Positions 1-8,021 are shown, counted from the stretch's first letter. The stretch: 34,000 nt of DNA from Symbiodinium natans (GCA_905221605.1 CAJNDS010002066.1:126001-160000), one strand, 5' to 3'. The notes: a model not told the origin generated them from the sequence alone. Translations and numbers: made by a program.

Positions 1-545
1 AATCACCTTCAGGGCATGTTTAGGGTTTAGGGTCTTCGGGCTCGGGGTTGGGGATTGAGGTATCAATACTTTGCAACTGTAGACCCCCTGAACTCAACCC
101 CTGAGCCCCCCAATTCCTTCGCCCTGAGCCTAGACCAGTCATGATGGGTCTCCTCTCTGAACCCTCTCTTTCTATGAGAATACATAAATAAAAAATAGAT
201 AAAGAAATGTATAAATATAAATATAAGTATATAAATATATAAATAAATATATATATATATATGTATATGTATATATATATATATGAATATATTTCTAACC
301 CCTCTCTTTCAGCGGCATACTTTCTACTACCACATTAGCCCTACAAGCCCTCTATGTACTATAAGCCCTAAGCAACAAGTTTCACAGTCCTGCCTTAAGC
401 CTTCAACCCCAACGCTGTACGGTGGATCTTTGTGTGAAGAAAGTTTATGAAGCAAGAAAGTAGACTTTGGATGTGAAAAAAGCATTGAGGGTCTCGATCA
501 CCTGCCAGACTTGAATGCGTCCTAGTAATTCCACAAGAGGTTAGT
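1..545. other. AT-rich intergenic or intronic DNA, no gene seen
   Basis: The start holds a few scattered degenerate heptamers, then an A/T-rich stretch at about 180-300 dominated by TATA and AAATA units. No open frame with coding character stands out on either strand. The A/T-rich block is the largest such patch in the window and contrasts with the GC-rich islands elsewhere. Confidence 0.6.
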
Positions 546-560
546 TTAGCCTTCCAACTG

Positions 561-606
561 TAAACCCTAAACCCTAAACCCTAAACCCTAAACCCTAAAC
601 CCTAAA
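561..606 (-). repeat. CCCTAAA telomere-type heptamer array
   Basis: About six units of CCCTAAA. It lies left of an island at 607-706 that is followed on the right by the opposite orientation, the outward-pointing arrangement that recurs in the window. Confidence 0.9.
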
Positions 607-706
607 CTCTAAACTTTGACATGTAAAAAGCTACACAAGCTTGCGCCTGGACGTCGCTGACCACGCGAAGGAACAAGTTTGCAGCGGAGAGGCCTCCGCA
701 GAAGGG
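607..706. other. Exon-like unique island between opposed heptamer arrays
   Basis: A GC-rich island of about 100 bp between CCCTAAA on the left and TTTAGGG on the right. On plus one frame is open across it (around 650-705: LDVADHAKEQVCSGEASAEG). On minus it is also partly open. Size and flanks match the better exon candidates, but strand and product cannot be fixed. Confidence 0.3.
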
Positions 707-708
707 TT

Positions 709-1110
709 TAGAGTTTAGGGCTTAGGGGCTTAGGGGCTTAGGGTCTGGGTTTAGGGTTTAGGGTTTAGGGTTTAGGGTTTAGGGTTTAGGGTTTAGGGTT
801 TAGGGTTTAGGGTTTAGGGTTTAGGGTTTAGGGTTTAGGGTTTAGGGTTTAGGGTTTAGGGTTTAGGGTTTAGGGTTTAGGGTTTAGGGTTTAGGGTTTA
901 GGGTTTAGGGTTTAGGGTTTAGGGTTTAGGGTTTAGGGTTTAGGGTTTAGGGTTTAGGGTTTAGGGTTTAGGGTTTAGGGTTTAGGGTTTAGGGTTTAGG
1001 GTTTAGGGTTTAGGGTTTAGGGTTTAGGGTTTAGGGTTTAGGGTTTAGGGTTTAGGGTTTAGTTTAGGGTTTAGGGTTCAGGGTTCAGGGTTCAGGGTTT
1101 AGCGTTAGGC
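709..1110 (+). repeat. Long TTTAGGG array (about 46 units) with degenerate edges
   Basis: Near-perfect TTTAGGG from about 747 to 1060, with variant units (TTAGGGGC, TTCAGGG) at both edges. The core is homogeneous with rare slips, as expected from replication slippage or recent expansion. It is not at a sequence end, so it is an interstitial telomere-type array. Confidence 0.95.
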
Positions 1111-1170
1111 TTTAGGGTTTAGAGGTTTGGGTTTAGGGGTGTGGGGTTGGAGGTTGGGGGTTTAGGGTTT

Positions 1171-1223
1171 AGGGTGGCTTGAAACCAGCAGCAGCAGACA
1201 GCGACGAAAAGGTTGAAACTCCT
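1171..1223 (+). CDS. Weak exon-like fragment, product unknown
   Basis: A short plus-strand frame reads GLKPAAADSDEKVETP before a stop, between TTTAGGG-type DNA on both sides. An AG acceptor could lie in the CAGCAGCAG run. It is only about 17 codons, so the coding call rests on composition and position. Confidence 0.25.
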
Positions 1224-1374
1224 TGAGGATAAACACTCTCTAGGGTTTAGGGTTTAGGGTTTAGGGTTCAGGGCCATTATAAAGTCAACCTTGAAAAAGG
1301 GGCCTCATGAAGTCATATGAAGTACTAGGGAGGATTCGGGGGCATTGGAGGTTTCAGTCTTGCATGCCCCCACT

Positions 1375-1399
1375 CCCCCCCCCCCCCCCCCCCCCCCCC
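1375..1399. repeat. Poly-C tract, 25 bp
   Basis: Uninterrupted run of 25 C on plus. It belongs to a series of long C/G homopolymers in this window, many beside element ends or heptamer arrays. Confidence 0.95.
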
Positions 1400-1569
1400 T
1401 TCTTTCCGCAGCCATTTGCTTGAACTCGCTGCTCCTCCCGAACCCAGTTTAGGGTTTCGGGCTTAGGGCTTCAAGTGCATGGTTGGCCAGGGTATAGAGC
1501 TAGTCAGACGTTTTAGGGTTTAGGGTTTAGGGTTTAGGGTTGAGGGTTGAGGGTCGAGGGTTGTGGGTT

Positions 1570-1650
1570 TAGGGTTGTCAGATATCAACTTCGTCCAACT
1601 CACGATAGGCGAGTGAGGCTTCATGACAGGTGGGCCTTTTTCTGGGCGGG
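1570..1650. other. Exon-like unique island, open on both strands
   Basis: On minus a frame reads PPVMKPHSPIVSWTKLIS and continues into CCCTAAA-type DNA; on plus a frame reads LSDINFVQLTIGE then stops. Flanks are TTTAGGG on the left and CCCTAAA on the right. Strand and function are undetermined. Confidence 0.3.
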
Positions 1651-1668
1651 GGAAGGGTTGGTGGGTGG

Positions 1669-1760
1669 CCCTAAACCCTAAACCCTAAACCCTAAACCCT
1701 AAACCCTAAACCCTAAACCCTAAACCCTAAACCCTAAACCCTAAACCCTAAACCCTAAAG
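1669..1760 (-). repeat. CCCTAAA heptamer array (about 13 units)
   Basis: Homogeneous CCCTAAA array ending just before a fragment of inverted-repeat family K (1776-1840), whose other side is an opposed TTTAGGG array. Confidence 0.95.
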
Positions 1761-1775
1761 GTTTTACAGTAACCT

Positions 1776-1840
1776 CCAGAAAGTTGGTACGTTGTTTAGG
1801 GATGACGAGAGCTGGGGCTCCCTCTAGTATACCTTCTGGG
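1776..1840 (+). mobile_element. MITE-like family K, truncated copy
   Basis: Similar to the reverse complement of 18240-18322: both share AGAAAGTTGG, then GATGACGAGAGCTGGG (GATGATGAGAGCTGGG in the other copy) and a TCT(T)GGGG end. Here the far inverted repeat is missing and the sequence runs straight into a TTTAGGG array at CTTCTGGGG. In the other copy this position reads GGGGTATGGGGATAAGG. Confidence 0.6.
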
Positions 1841-1915
1841 GTTTAGGGTTTAGGGTTTAGGGTTTAGGGTTTAGGGTTTAGGGTTTAGGGTTTAGGGTTT
1901 AGGGTTTTGGGTTCC
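1838..1915 (+). repeat. TTTAGGG array (about 10 units)
   Basis: Homogeneous array starting at the broken end of the family K element and running up to the exon-like frame at 1933. Confidence 0.95.
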
Positions 1916-1932
1916 AACTTTATGGAGTGTAG

Positions 1933-2067
1933 GGTGGGGTTGGGATCCTTATGCGAGAGCTTGGACCCCTTGTGAACGAATCGCACCGGGACTTGGCGAC
2001 ACTCGCTTACGCTTTCGGCTCCCTCAAGAAGGGCCCTGTCTGTCTACGAAAGGAACCCTGGCCCTAG
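1933..2067 (+). CDS. Exon-like fragment, possible helical-repeat protein, ends in a stop
   Basis: Plus-strand frame open from an AG|G junction at 1931-1933 to TAG at 2065-2067, 44 codons plus stop, with an internal ATG at 1951. The middle reads LVNESHRDLATLAYAFGSL. The spacing of L, DLA, A and AF loosely recalls the organelle RNA-binding helical repeats (OPR/RAP-associated type) common in algae and dinoflagellates. That likeness is from memory and weak. The stop lies at the edge of an inverted-repeat element starting near 2060, so the real exon may end earlier at a donor. No partner exons are assigned. Confidence 0.45.
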   Translation, partial: GGVGILMRELGPLVNESHRDLATLAYAFGSLKKGPVCLRKEPWP

Positions 2068-2210
2068 GGTAGGGAGACACTTGCCTACTTAGTTGCTGAG
2101 TTCAGAAGCCCCCCCCAAAAAAGTGTGCACTTTCAGTTCTATAGGGGAGTACAGTATCCCAAGAAGCATCAAGTGTACTCATTCAGCTACTAAGCCTATC
2201 AAGTGGCCCT
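2060..2210. mobile_element. Inverted-repeat (MITE-like) element, single copy
   Basis: The two halves are imperfect inverted repeats: GGCCCTAGGGTAGGG, then ACTTGCCTACTTAGTTGCTG on the left; a right half with CAGCTACTAAGCCTATCAAG followed by GGCCCTGGGGTAGGGGC. No second copy was noticed. It is followed directly by a TTTAGGG array. Confidence 0.5.
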
Positions 2211-2227
2211 GGGGTAGGGGCTCGCAG

Positions 2228-2330
2228 TTTAGGGTTTAGGGTTTAGGGTTTAGGGTTTAGGGTTTAGGGTTTAGGGTTTAGGGCTTGGGGTTTAGGGTTT
2301 AGGGTTTAGGGTTAGGGTTTAGGGTTCAGG
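2228..2330 (+). repeat. TTTAGGG array with variant units
   Basis: About 14 units, mostly TTTAGGG, with TTGGGG-type and six-base slips in the second half. Confidence 0.9.
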
Positions 2331-2337
2331 GCTTGCA

Positions 2338-2400
2338 AGGTTTTCTTCGAGGCCGCGGCCGACGTTGTAATGGAAGTTCTGGGAGTCTCCTGAGGTCGCA
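2338..2400. other. Exon-like island open on both strands
   Basis: Plus: after CAAG|G a frame reads KVFFEAAADVVMEVLGVS then TGA at 2391-2393. Minus: a frame after CTCAG reads DSQNFHYNVGRGLEENLAS. Both look coding. Its flanks are TTTAGGG left and CCCTAAA right, opposite to most other islands. The plus reading could be a terminal exon. Confidence 0.4.
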
Positions 2401-2457
2401 AAACCCAAACCCTAAACCCTAAACCCTAAACCCTAAACCCTAAACCCTAAACCCTAA
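2400..2457 (-). repeat. CCCTAAA heptamer array (about 8 units)
   Basis: Homogeneous array next to the island at 2338-2400. Confidence 0.95.
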
Positions 2458-2587
2458 GGTGCCGTAGGCTTTCTCGCTTGGGGTCTGAGGGCTCAAGCTA
2501 CCGGGTCTGGGGATGTCACCTGAACCCTACTTTGCAGGTTCATGGCTACATATAGCCCCAACTTTCAGTCTACTTCTAACCTGCCCT

Positions 2588-2693
2588 GGTAGCCCAGAAA
2601 CCATATCATGATAAGGGCACCCTTTTTGGCTAATTGATAAGGAAACCTCGAACCCAAAAAAAAAGGGGGGGGAAAGGATACCACTGGGCTACC
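2588..2693. mobile_element. MITE-like family A, copy 1
   Basis: Bounded by a perfect 10-bp inverted repeat GGTAGCCCAG / CTGGGCTACC. The interior has the family A signature: GGGCACCCTTTTTGG, then ATAAGG(G)AACC, then an A-run followed by GGG. Related copies are at 6385, 10120, 20243 and 24828. It encodes nothing visible. Confidence 0.75.
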
Positions 2694-2763
2694 AAGCTAC
2701 TTGGAGGACTTCGGTGGCTTAGAAGAACAGTTGGAATTGGGGGGTTGTAAGTACCCTGAACCG

Positions 2764-2840
2764 CCAAGCAGGGTCTGATTCCCGATATCCTTGCTAAGAG
2801 CCGGTGAGCATCACGAAATCGTACCTCCGTGGGGACGCGA
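2764..2840. other. Exon-like island with strong GT donor on plus
   Basis: Plus: AKQGLIPDILAKSR followed by CG|GTGAGC, a strong donor sequence (about 2764-2806). Minus: a frame reads VPTEVRFRDAHRLLARISG across the same DNA. The donor favours plus, but both strands are open. Product unknown. Confidence 0.35.
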
Positions 2841-3047
2841 AATCTAAAAGCCCCCCGCATCGCACCTCAAAAACAAAAGCACACCCTAACTTTAACCCGT
2901 AAACGTCCAATTAAGCCCTTAAACCCATAAACCCAGGTTTAGGGTTCAGGGTTTGGGACCCTAAAGCCTCCTCCCCTTGGGTTTTGGGGTTGAAGGGACC
3001 ACGTTTGAAGACTGGCGTGGGGAATATTGGAGGGCCAAGGGACTTAC

Positions 3048-3347
3048 AAGGAACCGAAAAGATTCAGAAGGTCCGAGAGGATGCAGTTCCTCCCGCACGG
3101 CTGCTTCAACATCGGCTGGCGTTTCCAGAATACGATTGCTTTGCAAGATGGAGCCGTTGACACAAGCGAACCATCTGTCCACGTCCTCGTGCGTGTGCCC
3201 CGCAAGCAGGAAGCTGCAAGGTGGCGTGTGCAACTGCAACCAGCCAGGCTGCCAGCTTGGTCACAGTGCCGTTCTTGGTCTCGGCTGTCGTGTTGTCGGC
3301 CTGCATGCAGACATTCTGGGGAAGGGCTGGGCGCCCTGCTTGAGTGA
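3048..3347 (-). pseudogene. DUF7869-type transposon-associated protein fragment, frameshifted
   Basis: Two minus-strand frames together give a recognisable C-terminal piece of the DUF7869 family, whose proteins are often carried by eukaryotic transposable elements. The upstream frame (about 3347-3235) reads ALPQNVCMQADNTTAETKNG and continues LAAWLVAV. The downstream frame (about 3212-3050) reads FLLAGHTHEDVDRWFACV. The GHTHED motif and the QxDNT..KN motif are the family hallmarks as I recall them. The frames are offset by one base somewhere in 3212-3240, so the copy is broken or carries a sequencing error. A GTAAGT donor-like site (minus strand, 3047-3042) follows the downstream part. It sits alone between heptamer tracts, without the N-terminal part of the family. 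Confidence 0.7.
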
Positions 3348-3439
3348 CATCTCCTTGACGTGAACCATGCCATGACCCTAAGCCCTAAACCCTCAACCCT
3401 CAACCCCAAACCTAACCCTAAACCCTTAGACTCAGCATT

Positions 3440-3515
3440 CATCCTAGGGTAGTTACACTTTCCCTGACCTTAAAAGGGGCACGCCCAGACCGATTATATA
3501 TCCCATACACTCAAG
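3440..3515. mobile_element. Possible partial copy of MITE-like family E
   Basis: CTAGGGTAGTTACA followed later by GATTATATATCCCATACAC resembles the left half and middle of family E (5898 and 30969 copies). The right half is absent and the element runs into TTTAGGG units. Confidence 0.35.
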
Positions 3516-3565
3516 GTTTAGGGTTTAGGGTTTAGGGTTCAGGGTTGAGGCTTCAGGGTTTAGGG

Positions 3566-3650
3566 TAACTTCTCGTAGATGAACCGAGGCGCGGTACTTC
3601 GACTCCTTTATGGCCTTGGGGAAGTTGTAGACCGCGTCGTCCGTGGCAAC
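3566..3650 (-). CDS. Exon-like fragment, product unknown, possible frameshift
   Basis: On minus a CACTGCAG|G acceptor is followed in frame from 3650 by VATDDAVYNFPKAIKESKYR. After about 3590 this frame becomes unconvincing and the neighbouring frame reads PRFIYEKL, which looks like the natural continuation, so there may be a small indel. Composition is far from the flanking TTTAGGG-type DNA. The next minus-strand exon candidate upstream is at 4699-4790. I do not recognise the family. Confidence 0.5.
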
Positions 3651-3687
3651 CTGCAGTGGGGTAGAACCCTGCCGTAATCAGTTTAGG

Positions 3688-3895
3688 GTTAGGGTTTAGT
3701 TTAGGGTTTAGGGTTTAGGGTTTAGGGCTTAGGGCTTAGGGCTTAGGGCTTAGGGCTTAGGGCTTAGGGCTTAGGGCTTAGGGCTTAGGGCTTAGGGTTT
3801 AGGGCTTAGGGTTTAGGGTTTAAGGGTTGAGGGTTGAGGGTTGAGGGTTTAGGGTTTAGGGCTTAGGGGCTTAGGGTTTAGGGTTTGGGTGCTTC
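3688..3895 (+). repeat. Heptamer array with a TTAGGGC block
   Basis: TTTAGGG units flank about 11 consecutive TTAGGGC units at 3724-3798, then TTGAGGG units near 3826-3846. The variants sit in blocks rather than being mixed. Confidence 0.95.
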
Positions 3896-4087
3896 AGGGG
3901 TTCAGGGGCTTGGAGATTGTCCTGGTTTGTTGAGGGTGCCTCTGGGGGCGGAGGGGCTGTAGGGCAAACACCAGAGACCCCAAAACATGAACAAGTTCAG
4001 GGTTTAGGGTTTGGGGTTTTGTGTGTAGCCTCCAAACCCTCAACTCCTCAACCGCAAAAACGCAAAGCCCAGAACCCCTCACCCAAA

Positions 4088-4180
4088 GAGCCCAATACCC
4101 CTACATGAAGGAATATTCCCTAACTCAAAATAAGGTTATAATTTCAGGAATATTCCTTGATTAAGGGGCATAAAGGGCTC
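4088..4180. mobile_element. MITE-like family J, copy 1
   Basis: Long imperfect terminal inverted repeat: GAGCCCAATACCCC, then AAGGAATATTCC on the left; GGAATATTCCTTGATTAAGG then GGCATAAAGGGCTC on the right. A diverged copy with the same ends is at 33031-33136. No coding content. Confidence 0.7.
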
Positions 4181-4380
4181 TTATTGTCCTCCTGACGGCG
4201 TCTAAGACGCGCCTTTCGCGATGTCACCCGTGGAAACTGCTTCGGGTTTGGGCTTTGGGCTTTCTTGCGGGGTATAAACACTTGTTGGGGTTTATAGGGT
4301 TTAGGGTTGGGACTTAGGGGGGGTTTTAGGGTTTCGGGTTTAGAGTTTAGGGTTTAGAGTTCAACCTCCTAGGGTCTAGG
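4181..4380. other. Mixed unique DNA and degenerate heptamers
   Basis: A short GC-rich unique piece (about 4190-4245) without a convincing frame, then degenerate TTTAGGG units. No gene seen. Confidence 0.5.
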
Positions 4381-4396
4381 TGAGCACTAAATTCAG

Positions 4397-4410
4397 CCCC
4401 CCCCCCCCCC
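4397..4410. repeat. Poly-C tract, 14 bp
   Basis: Run of 14 C followed by degenerate CCCTAAA-type units to about 4560. Confidence 0.9.
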
Positions 4411-4560
4411 GGCCGAAAGCCCTGCACCCTACGCCCCCGAAGCCCCCAAAAACAGCCGTAGCCCTAAACCCTAAACCCTGGACCCTAAACCGTGAACCCT
4501 AACACCCTCAGAGCCCAAAAACACCCTCGGAGCCCTAAGCCTGGAAGCCTAGAACACCCT

Positions 4561-4696
4561 AGGTTTAGGGTTTAGGGTTTAGGGTTTAGGGTTTAGGGTT
4601 TAGGGTTTAGGGTTTAGGGTTTAGGGTTTAGGGTTTAGGGTTTAGGGTTTAGGGTTTAGGGTTTAGGGTTTAGGGTTTAGGGTTTAGGGTTTAGGG
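4561..4696 (+). repeat. TTTAGGG array (about 19 units)
   Basis: Near-perfect array directly adjoining the exon-like island at 4699. Confidence 0.95.
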
Positions 4697-4698
4697 CT

Positions 4699-4790
4699 AC
4701 AGCACGATGGAGGCGCCTCGCCCTTGTACACCTTCACCCGGTCCTGTTCTCCTGGGAGCAGTGGGAGGAGCCCCTTGACACAGGGCACCG
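4699..4790 (-). CDS. Exon-like fragment, product unknown
   Basis: Minus-strand frame reads VPCVKGLLPLLPGEQDRV then KVYKGEAPPSCC across a GC-rich island between two TTTAGGG arrays. A second minus frame is also open, so the frame choice is by composition only. No family recognised. Confidence 0.35.
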
Positions 4791-5168
4791 GAGGTGGCCG
4801 AGTGTTTAGGGTTTAGGGTTTAGGGTTTAGGGCTCAGGGTTTAGGGTATTAGGTTTAGTGGGTATTTGAGGTAGTCTCTATTGCAAATATCGGGCGTTAG
4901 GGTTTTGTGGGTTTCTAGGGTTTGGGGTTTGGGGTTTTTTGGGTCCTTGTGGGGGTTCAGGCTTGCAGGGCTTGCAAGGCTGGAACTGTGGGCGGGCAGA
5001 GGGGGTTTGTGATGTTTTACCGGGCTTCTTGGGCTTTTTAGGTTTTAGGGTGTACATGGAGTAGTTAGGGTTTATCGGGTTTAGGGCTCTTAGGGTTTCG
5101 GGTTTATGGGGTCTATGGAGCTTCTCGTAGGGTTTAGGAGTTGCAGGGTGTGCGAGTCCTTTCTTCAG

Positions 5169-5272
5169 GTGCCGGTGGAGATGTCGGCCATCCGTGCTGT
5201 CGTATGGCAGCCTCAGGCATCAGAAGTCTGCTGGATGTGGGACTTAGATTCCAGCTTTTTGGCGAAGAGTTT
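5169..5272 (+). CDS. Exon-like fragment, product unknown
   Basis: A TTTCTTCAG|G acceptor on plus (AG at 5167-5168) opens a frame reading VPVEMSAIRAVVWQPQASE and on to DLDSSFLAKSF, until TTTAGGG units begin. The pyrimidine tract and AG|G are typical of the better islands. Tryptophan-rich, no family recognised. Confidence 0.5.
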
Positions 5273-5363
5273 CGGGTTTAGGGTTTAGGGCTTAGTGTAC
5301 GGAACAAAACTTGCATTGAAAACGGCCTTCTTGGAACATGCGGTTTACGCGCTTCTGTACACA

Positions 5364-5445
5364 TACTTGGGAAGCCCTTTTGACTTAGTAAGTTGGGTTA
5401 GTAACGAAGTAGACTTACTAAGTCAGAAAGAGCTTCCAAGTAGTT
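5364..5445. mobile_element. Inverted-repeat hairpin element, single copy
   Basis: ACTTGGGAAGCCCTTTTGAC and TTAGTAAGT on the left are matched by ACTTACTAAGTCAGAAAGAG followed by CTTCCAAGT on the right. MITE-like size, no coding content. Confidence 0.6.
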
Positions 5446-5741
5446 TCTGAATGCTGCGCCTCACTCCTCTGCGACATACAACCGTCACTGTAGTTCATTG
5501 TCTAAACCCGAAACCCTAAACCCCAAACGCTAAACCCTTCACCCTAAACCCTAAACCCCAGACCGTAAATCCTAATTCTTAAACCTAAACCCATGAGGGA
5601 AAGAGATAGGGCCCTCCAGGCACTTGGACTGCAGGTGCGAATTCAAGTCCCGTGTTTCTTTGCAGGGAAGGTTTAGGGCGGAGTATCCCCAAGCCCTAAA
5701 CGCTAAACCCTGAACCCGCCAGCAAGTGCCAAGGACACTGC

Positions 5742-5742
<1 letters not shown>

Positions 5743-5775
<33 letters not shown>
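5743..5775. repeat. Poly-C tract, 33 bp
   Basis: Uninterrupted run of 33 C on plus, flanked by unique DNA that shows no convincing exon. Confidence 0.95.
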
Positions 5776-5776
<1 letters not shown>

Positions 5777-5897
5777 CCCCTAAGCTTCCAACAAAAAACT
5801 TGAAAACACATCATGGTTCCCAGATTTCAGAGTAGTTTAGGGTTTAGGGTTTAGGGTTTAGGGTTTAGGGTTTAGGGATTAGGGTCTAGGGTTTAGG

Positions 5898-6035
5898 GTA
5901 CTTACATGGTCCCTTCATATGGGCTCGTTGCTTGGGGAACCCTTTTGCGCCTGATTATATACCCTACACAGCCCACGGGCCCGTACTTTAGAACGCTTTG
6001 AAGAAGGTAAGGGGTCATACACAGCGACCATGTCC
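5898..6035. mobile_element. MITE-like family E, copy 1
   Basis: Left end GTACTTACATGGTCCCTT, right end ACCATGTCCC. The interior shares GGGCCCGTACTTTAGAACGC and ATTATATACCC with the copy at 30969-31143. It separates a TTTAGGG array on the left from a CCCTAAA array on the right. Confidence 0.65.
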
Positions 6036-6115
6036 CTAAACCCTAAACCCTAAACCCTAAACCCTAAACCCTAAACCCTAAACTCTAAACCCTATACCCT
6101 AAACCCTAAACCCTA
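6033..6115 (-). repeat. CCCTAAA array (about 11 units)
   Basis: Near-perfect array starting exactly at the end of the family E element. Confidence 0.9.
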
Positions 6116-6384
6116 ACTACCCTCAGACCAAGTCATGACAAGTCCAAACACTCCAACCCTACAAAACACAAACGGCTGCCCCCTGGTCTATATGGGAGCT
6201 TACGAAAACAACGGGCCCCTAGAATAGACCCACAAACTGTCGGATCCCCTTATTTTAGGGTTTAGGGCTAGGGTTTTGGGTTTAGAGTTTAGGGTTTAGG
6301 GTTTAGGGCTTAGGGTTTAGGGTTTAAGGATCCCCGTAGAGAAGGACCCAATAAACTACCACTAATATCGCAAGCGCCCATATG

Positions 6385-6498
6385 CTAGACCCGGCAGTAA
6401 CCCAGGAATAACAAGGGTACCCTCTTTGCTTTCAAGGGGATTATATAAGGGAACCCCAACCCCAACAAAAGGAAAAAAGGGCCTACTCTCGGTCCTAG
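6385..6498. mobile_element. MITE-like family A, copy 2 (CTAG-ended subtype)
   Basis: Ends CTAGACCCGGCAGTA and TACTCTCGGTCCTAG are inverted repeats. The interior has GGGTACCCTCTTTG, TATAAGGGAACC and AAAAAAGGGCCTACTC, which aligns closely with 24828-24940. These two copies form a subtype with longer ends than 2588 or 10120. Confidence 0.75.
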
Positions 6499-6710
6499 TA
6501 TGGGAGTTGGTCTCGAGGATGCCTTAAACCCTGAACAATAAACCCCAAACCCAGACCCTAAGCTTGGATATTTAGGGTCTTGCGGGGTTTAGGGCTCAGG
6601 GTTCAGAGCTTAATTACACCCTGAACCCTGAACCCTGAACCCTAAACCCTAAACTTTGAGGTTTAGGGTTTGGGCTTCAGGGCTTGAGCCGTAAGCGCAC
6701 AAGTCCTTAG

Positions 6711-6837
6711 GTGAAGGGGCTGAAGTACGAGAGGCCACTGCTGCCGAAGCGGCACTGAGACTTTCCACATGCTGTCCTGCTTTGGCTGGAGGCGCTGCAA
6801 CACCTGGCTTCACGCGGGGCGCTCTCTGTGATCTGAG
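6711..6837 (+). CDS. Exon-like fragment, product unknown, about 42 codons
   Basis: After TCCTTAG|G on plus, one frame stays open for about 42 codons: GEGAEVREATAAEAALRLS, then TCCPALAGGAATPGFTRGAL and CDL. It is Ala-rich, with an amphipathic helix-like start. It ends against the family D inverted-repeat element that starts at 6849. No family recognised. One of the longest open islands in the window. Confidence 0.55.
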
Positions 6838-6848
6838 ATACTATTACT

Positions 6849-6988
6849 TACTTGGAGGTTCATGGTACTTATTAACCAATTATAACTGTACTTGCAACTG
6901 TACTTATAACCATCTTAGGGCACTTCAAGGGCTTGTAAGGTAGAAGTACAGCCATACTTGGTTAAGAAGTACCATGAACCTCCAAGTA
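6849..6988. mobile_element. MITE-like family D, complete copy
   Basis: A 140-bp element with perfect 22-bp inverted ends starting TACTTGGAGGTTCATGG and ending CCATGAACCTCCAAGTA. Inside it carries repeated GTACTT(A/G)(T/C)AAC motifs. A left-truncated copy is at 28446-28577. No coding capacity. Confidence 0.85.
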
Positions 6989-7088
6989 GACCCGTAAAGC
7001 AAGTTTGGGTTCTCCAAGGTACTTGGGACGTACTCCCCCCCAAGCATGTGCATGTTCACCGAATTCTACTGAGGGTTTGGGGGACGAG

Positions 7089-7100
7089 GGGGGGGGGGGG
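7089..7100. repeat. Poly-G tract, about 12 bp
   Basis: G run within degenerate repeat DNA. Confidence 0.85.
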
Positions 7101-7218
7101 CAGCCCCACAACCCGCAACCCCGGAGGGTTCAAGGTCCCATCCCTAAACTCTGCACCCTAAACCCACAACCCCAAACCCGAAACCCGAAACCCGAAACCC
7201 TAACTCTACACCCTAAAG

Positions 7219-7299
7219 TGGCCGAACGCGTGCTGCCTGCGCCCCGTAGCTCGGTAGCTTCGACACGAACTGGTCGTACGCTGCAAAGAGCGATTGGGC
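7219..7299 (-). CDS. Exon-like fragment, product unknown
   Basis: A CTGCAG|G acceptor on minus (7305-7300) is followed from 7299 by an open frame of 27 codons: AQSLFAAYDQFVSKLPSY, then GAQAARVRP. It ends where CCCTAAA-type units begin (TTTAGGG on the coding strand). Strong coding look, phase 0 start, AG|G acceptor. No family recognised. Confidence 0.6.
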
Positions 7300-7680
7300 C
7301 TGCAGAATCTCTCCAGGGCTTCAGGGTTTGAGGTTTTAACCCTAAACCTTAAACCCAAAACCCTAAACCCTAAACCCTAACCCTAAGCCCAAAGCCCAAA
7401 TCAACCCTAAGCCCTAAATCCTAAGAAGGTCGTCAAAGGGGCTTTGGACTTAGATGGTGTGCTTTGAGGGTGGATCAGCCGGAGGGCTACAGGGTTGTCG
7501 TTTGAGGATAGAAGGCTATACCTACCCCTCATCCCGACAAGCTAAAAAATCTAAACCCTGAACCCTAGACCCTGTACCTCTTTACGGTTTCGGGTGTACA
7601 GCAAAACACATGAGCCCTTGTATCCACGTTCTTCTCGAGACAGCCTCCTCAAACCCTAAACCCTGCTGTCCTCCTCCGGT

Positions 7681-7905
7681 TCCCCCTTTGTGGATTCTCC
7701 CTAAACCCTAAACCCTAAACCCTAGACCCTAGACCCTAAACCCGAAGCCCGAAACCCTAGCCCTAATCTCTAAACCCTAAAACCTAAAACCCAAAACCCA
7801 ACACCCTAAACCCTAAACCCTAAACCCTAAACCCTAAACCCTAAACCCTAAACCCTAAACCCTAAACCCTAGCCCTAAACCCTAAACCCTAAACCCTAAA
7901 CCCAT
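7681..7905 (-). repeat. CCCTAAA array with degenerate first half
   Basis: Degenerate units to about 7800, then about 14 regular CCCTAAA units with one slip (CCCTAGCCC). Confidence 0.95.
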
Positions 7906-7911
7906 CGAATT

Positions 7912-7974
7912 TCTTATCCCAGGGGCCACGGGCACCATGCTCGGCCGGACGTAGTAGGCTGCCGCGGAAGGCAC
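7912..7974 (-). CDS. Exon-like fragment, product unknown
   Basis: A CTCTCCTGCAG|G acceptor on minus is followed from 7974 by VPSAAAYYVRPSMVPVAPG. The exon may end at GG|GATAAG, which would be a GA-type donor, or at a later site. It lies between CCCTAAA on the left and TTTAGGG on the right. Product unknown. Confidence 0.55.
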
Positions 7975-8021
7975 CTGCAGGAGAGCACGGTGGGGTGGAT
8001 GTTCTGAAGAAGGGCTTGCTG

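Noticed and set aside
5572-5814. Frame with a long Gly run on minus
   Set aside because: The Gly run is the poly-C tract, and neither side shows splice signals or coding composition.
7219-7299. tRNA or rRNA genes in the GC-rich islands
   Set aside because: No cloverleaf arms, A/B box pair or conserved rRNA stretch was seen in these islands; they read as short open frames.
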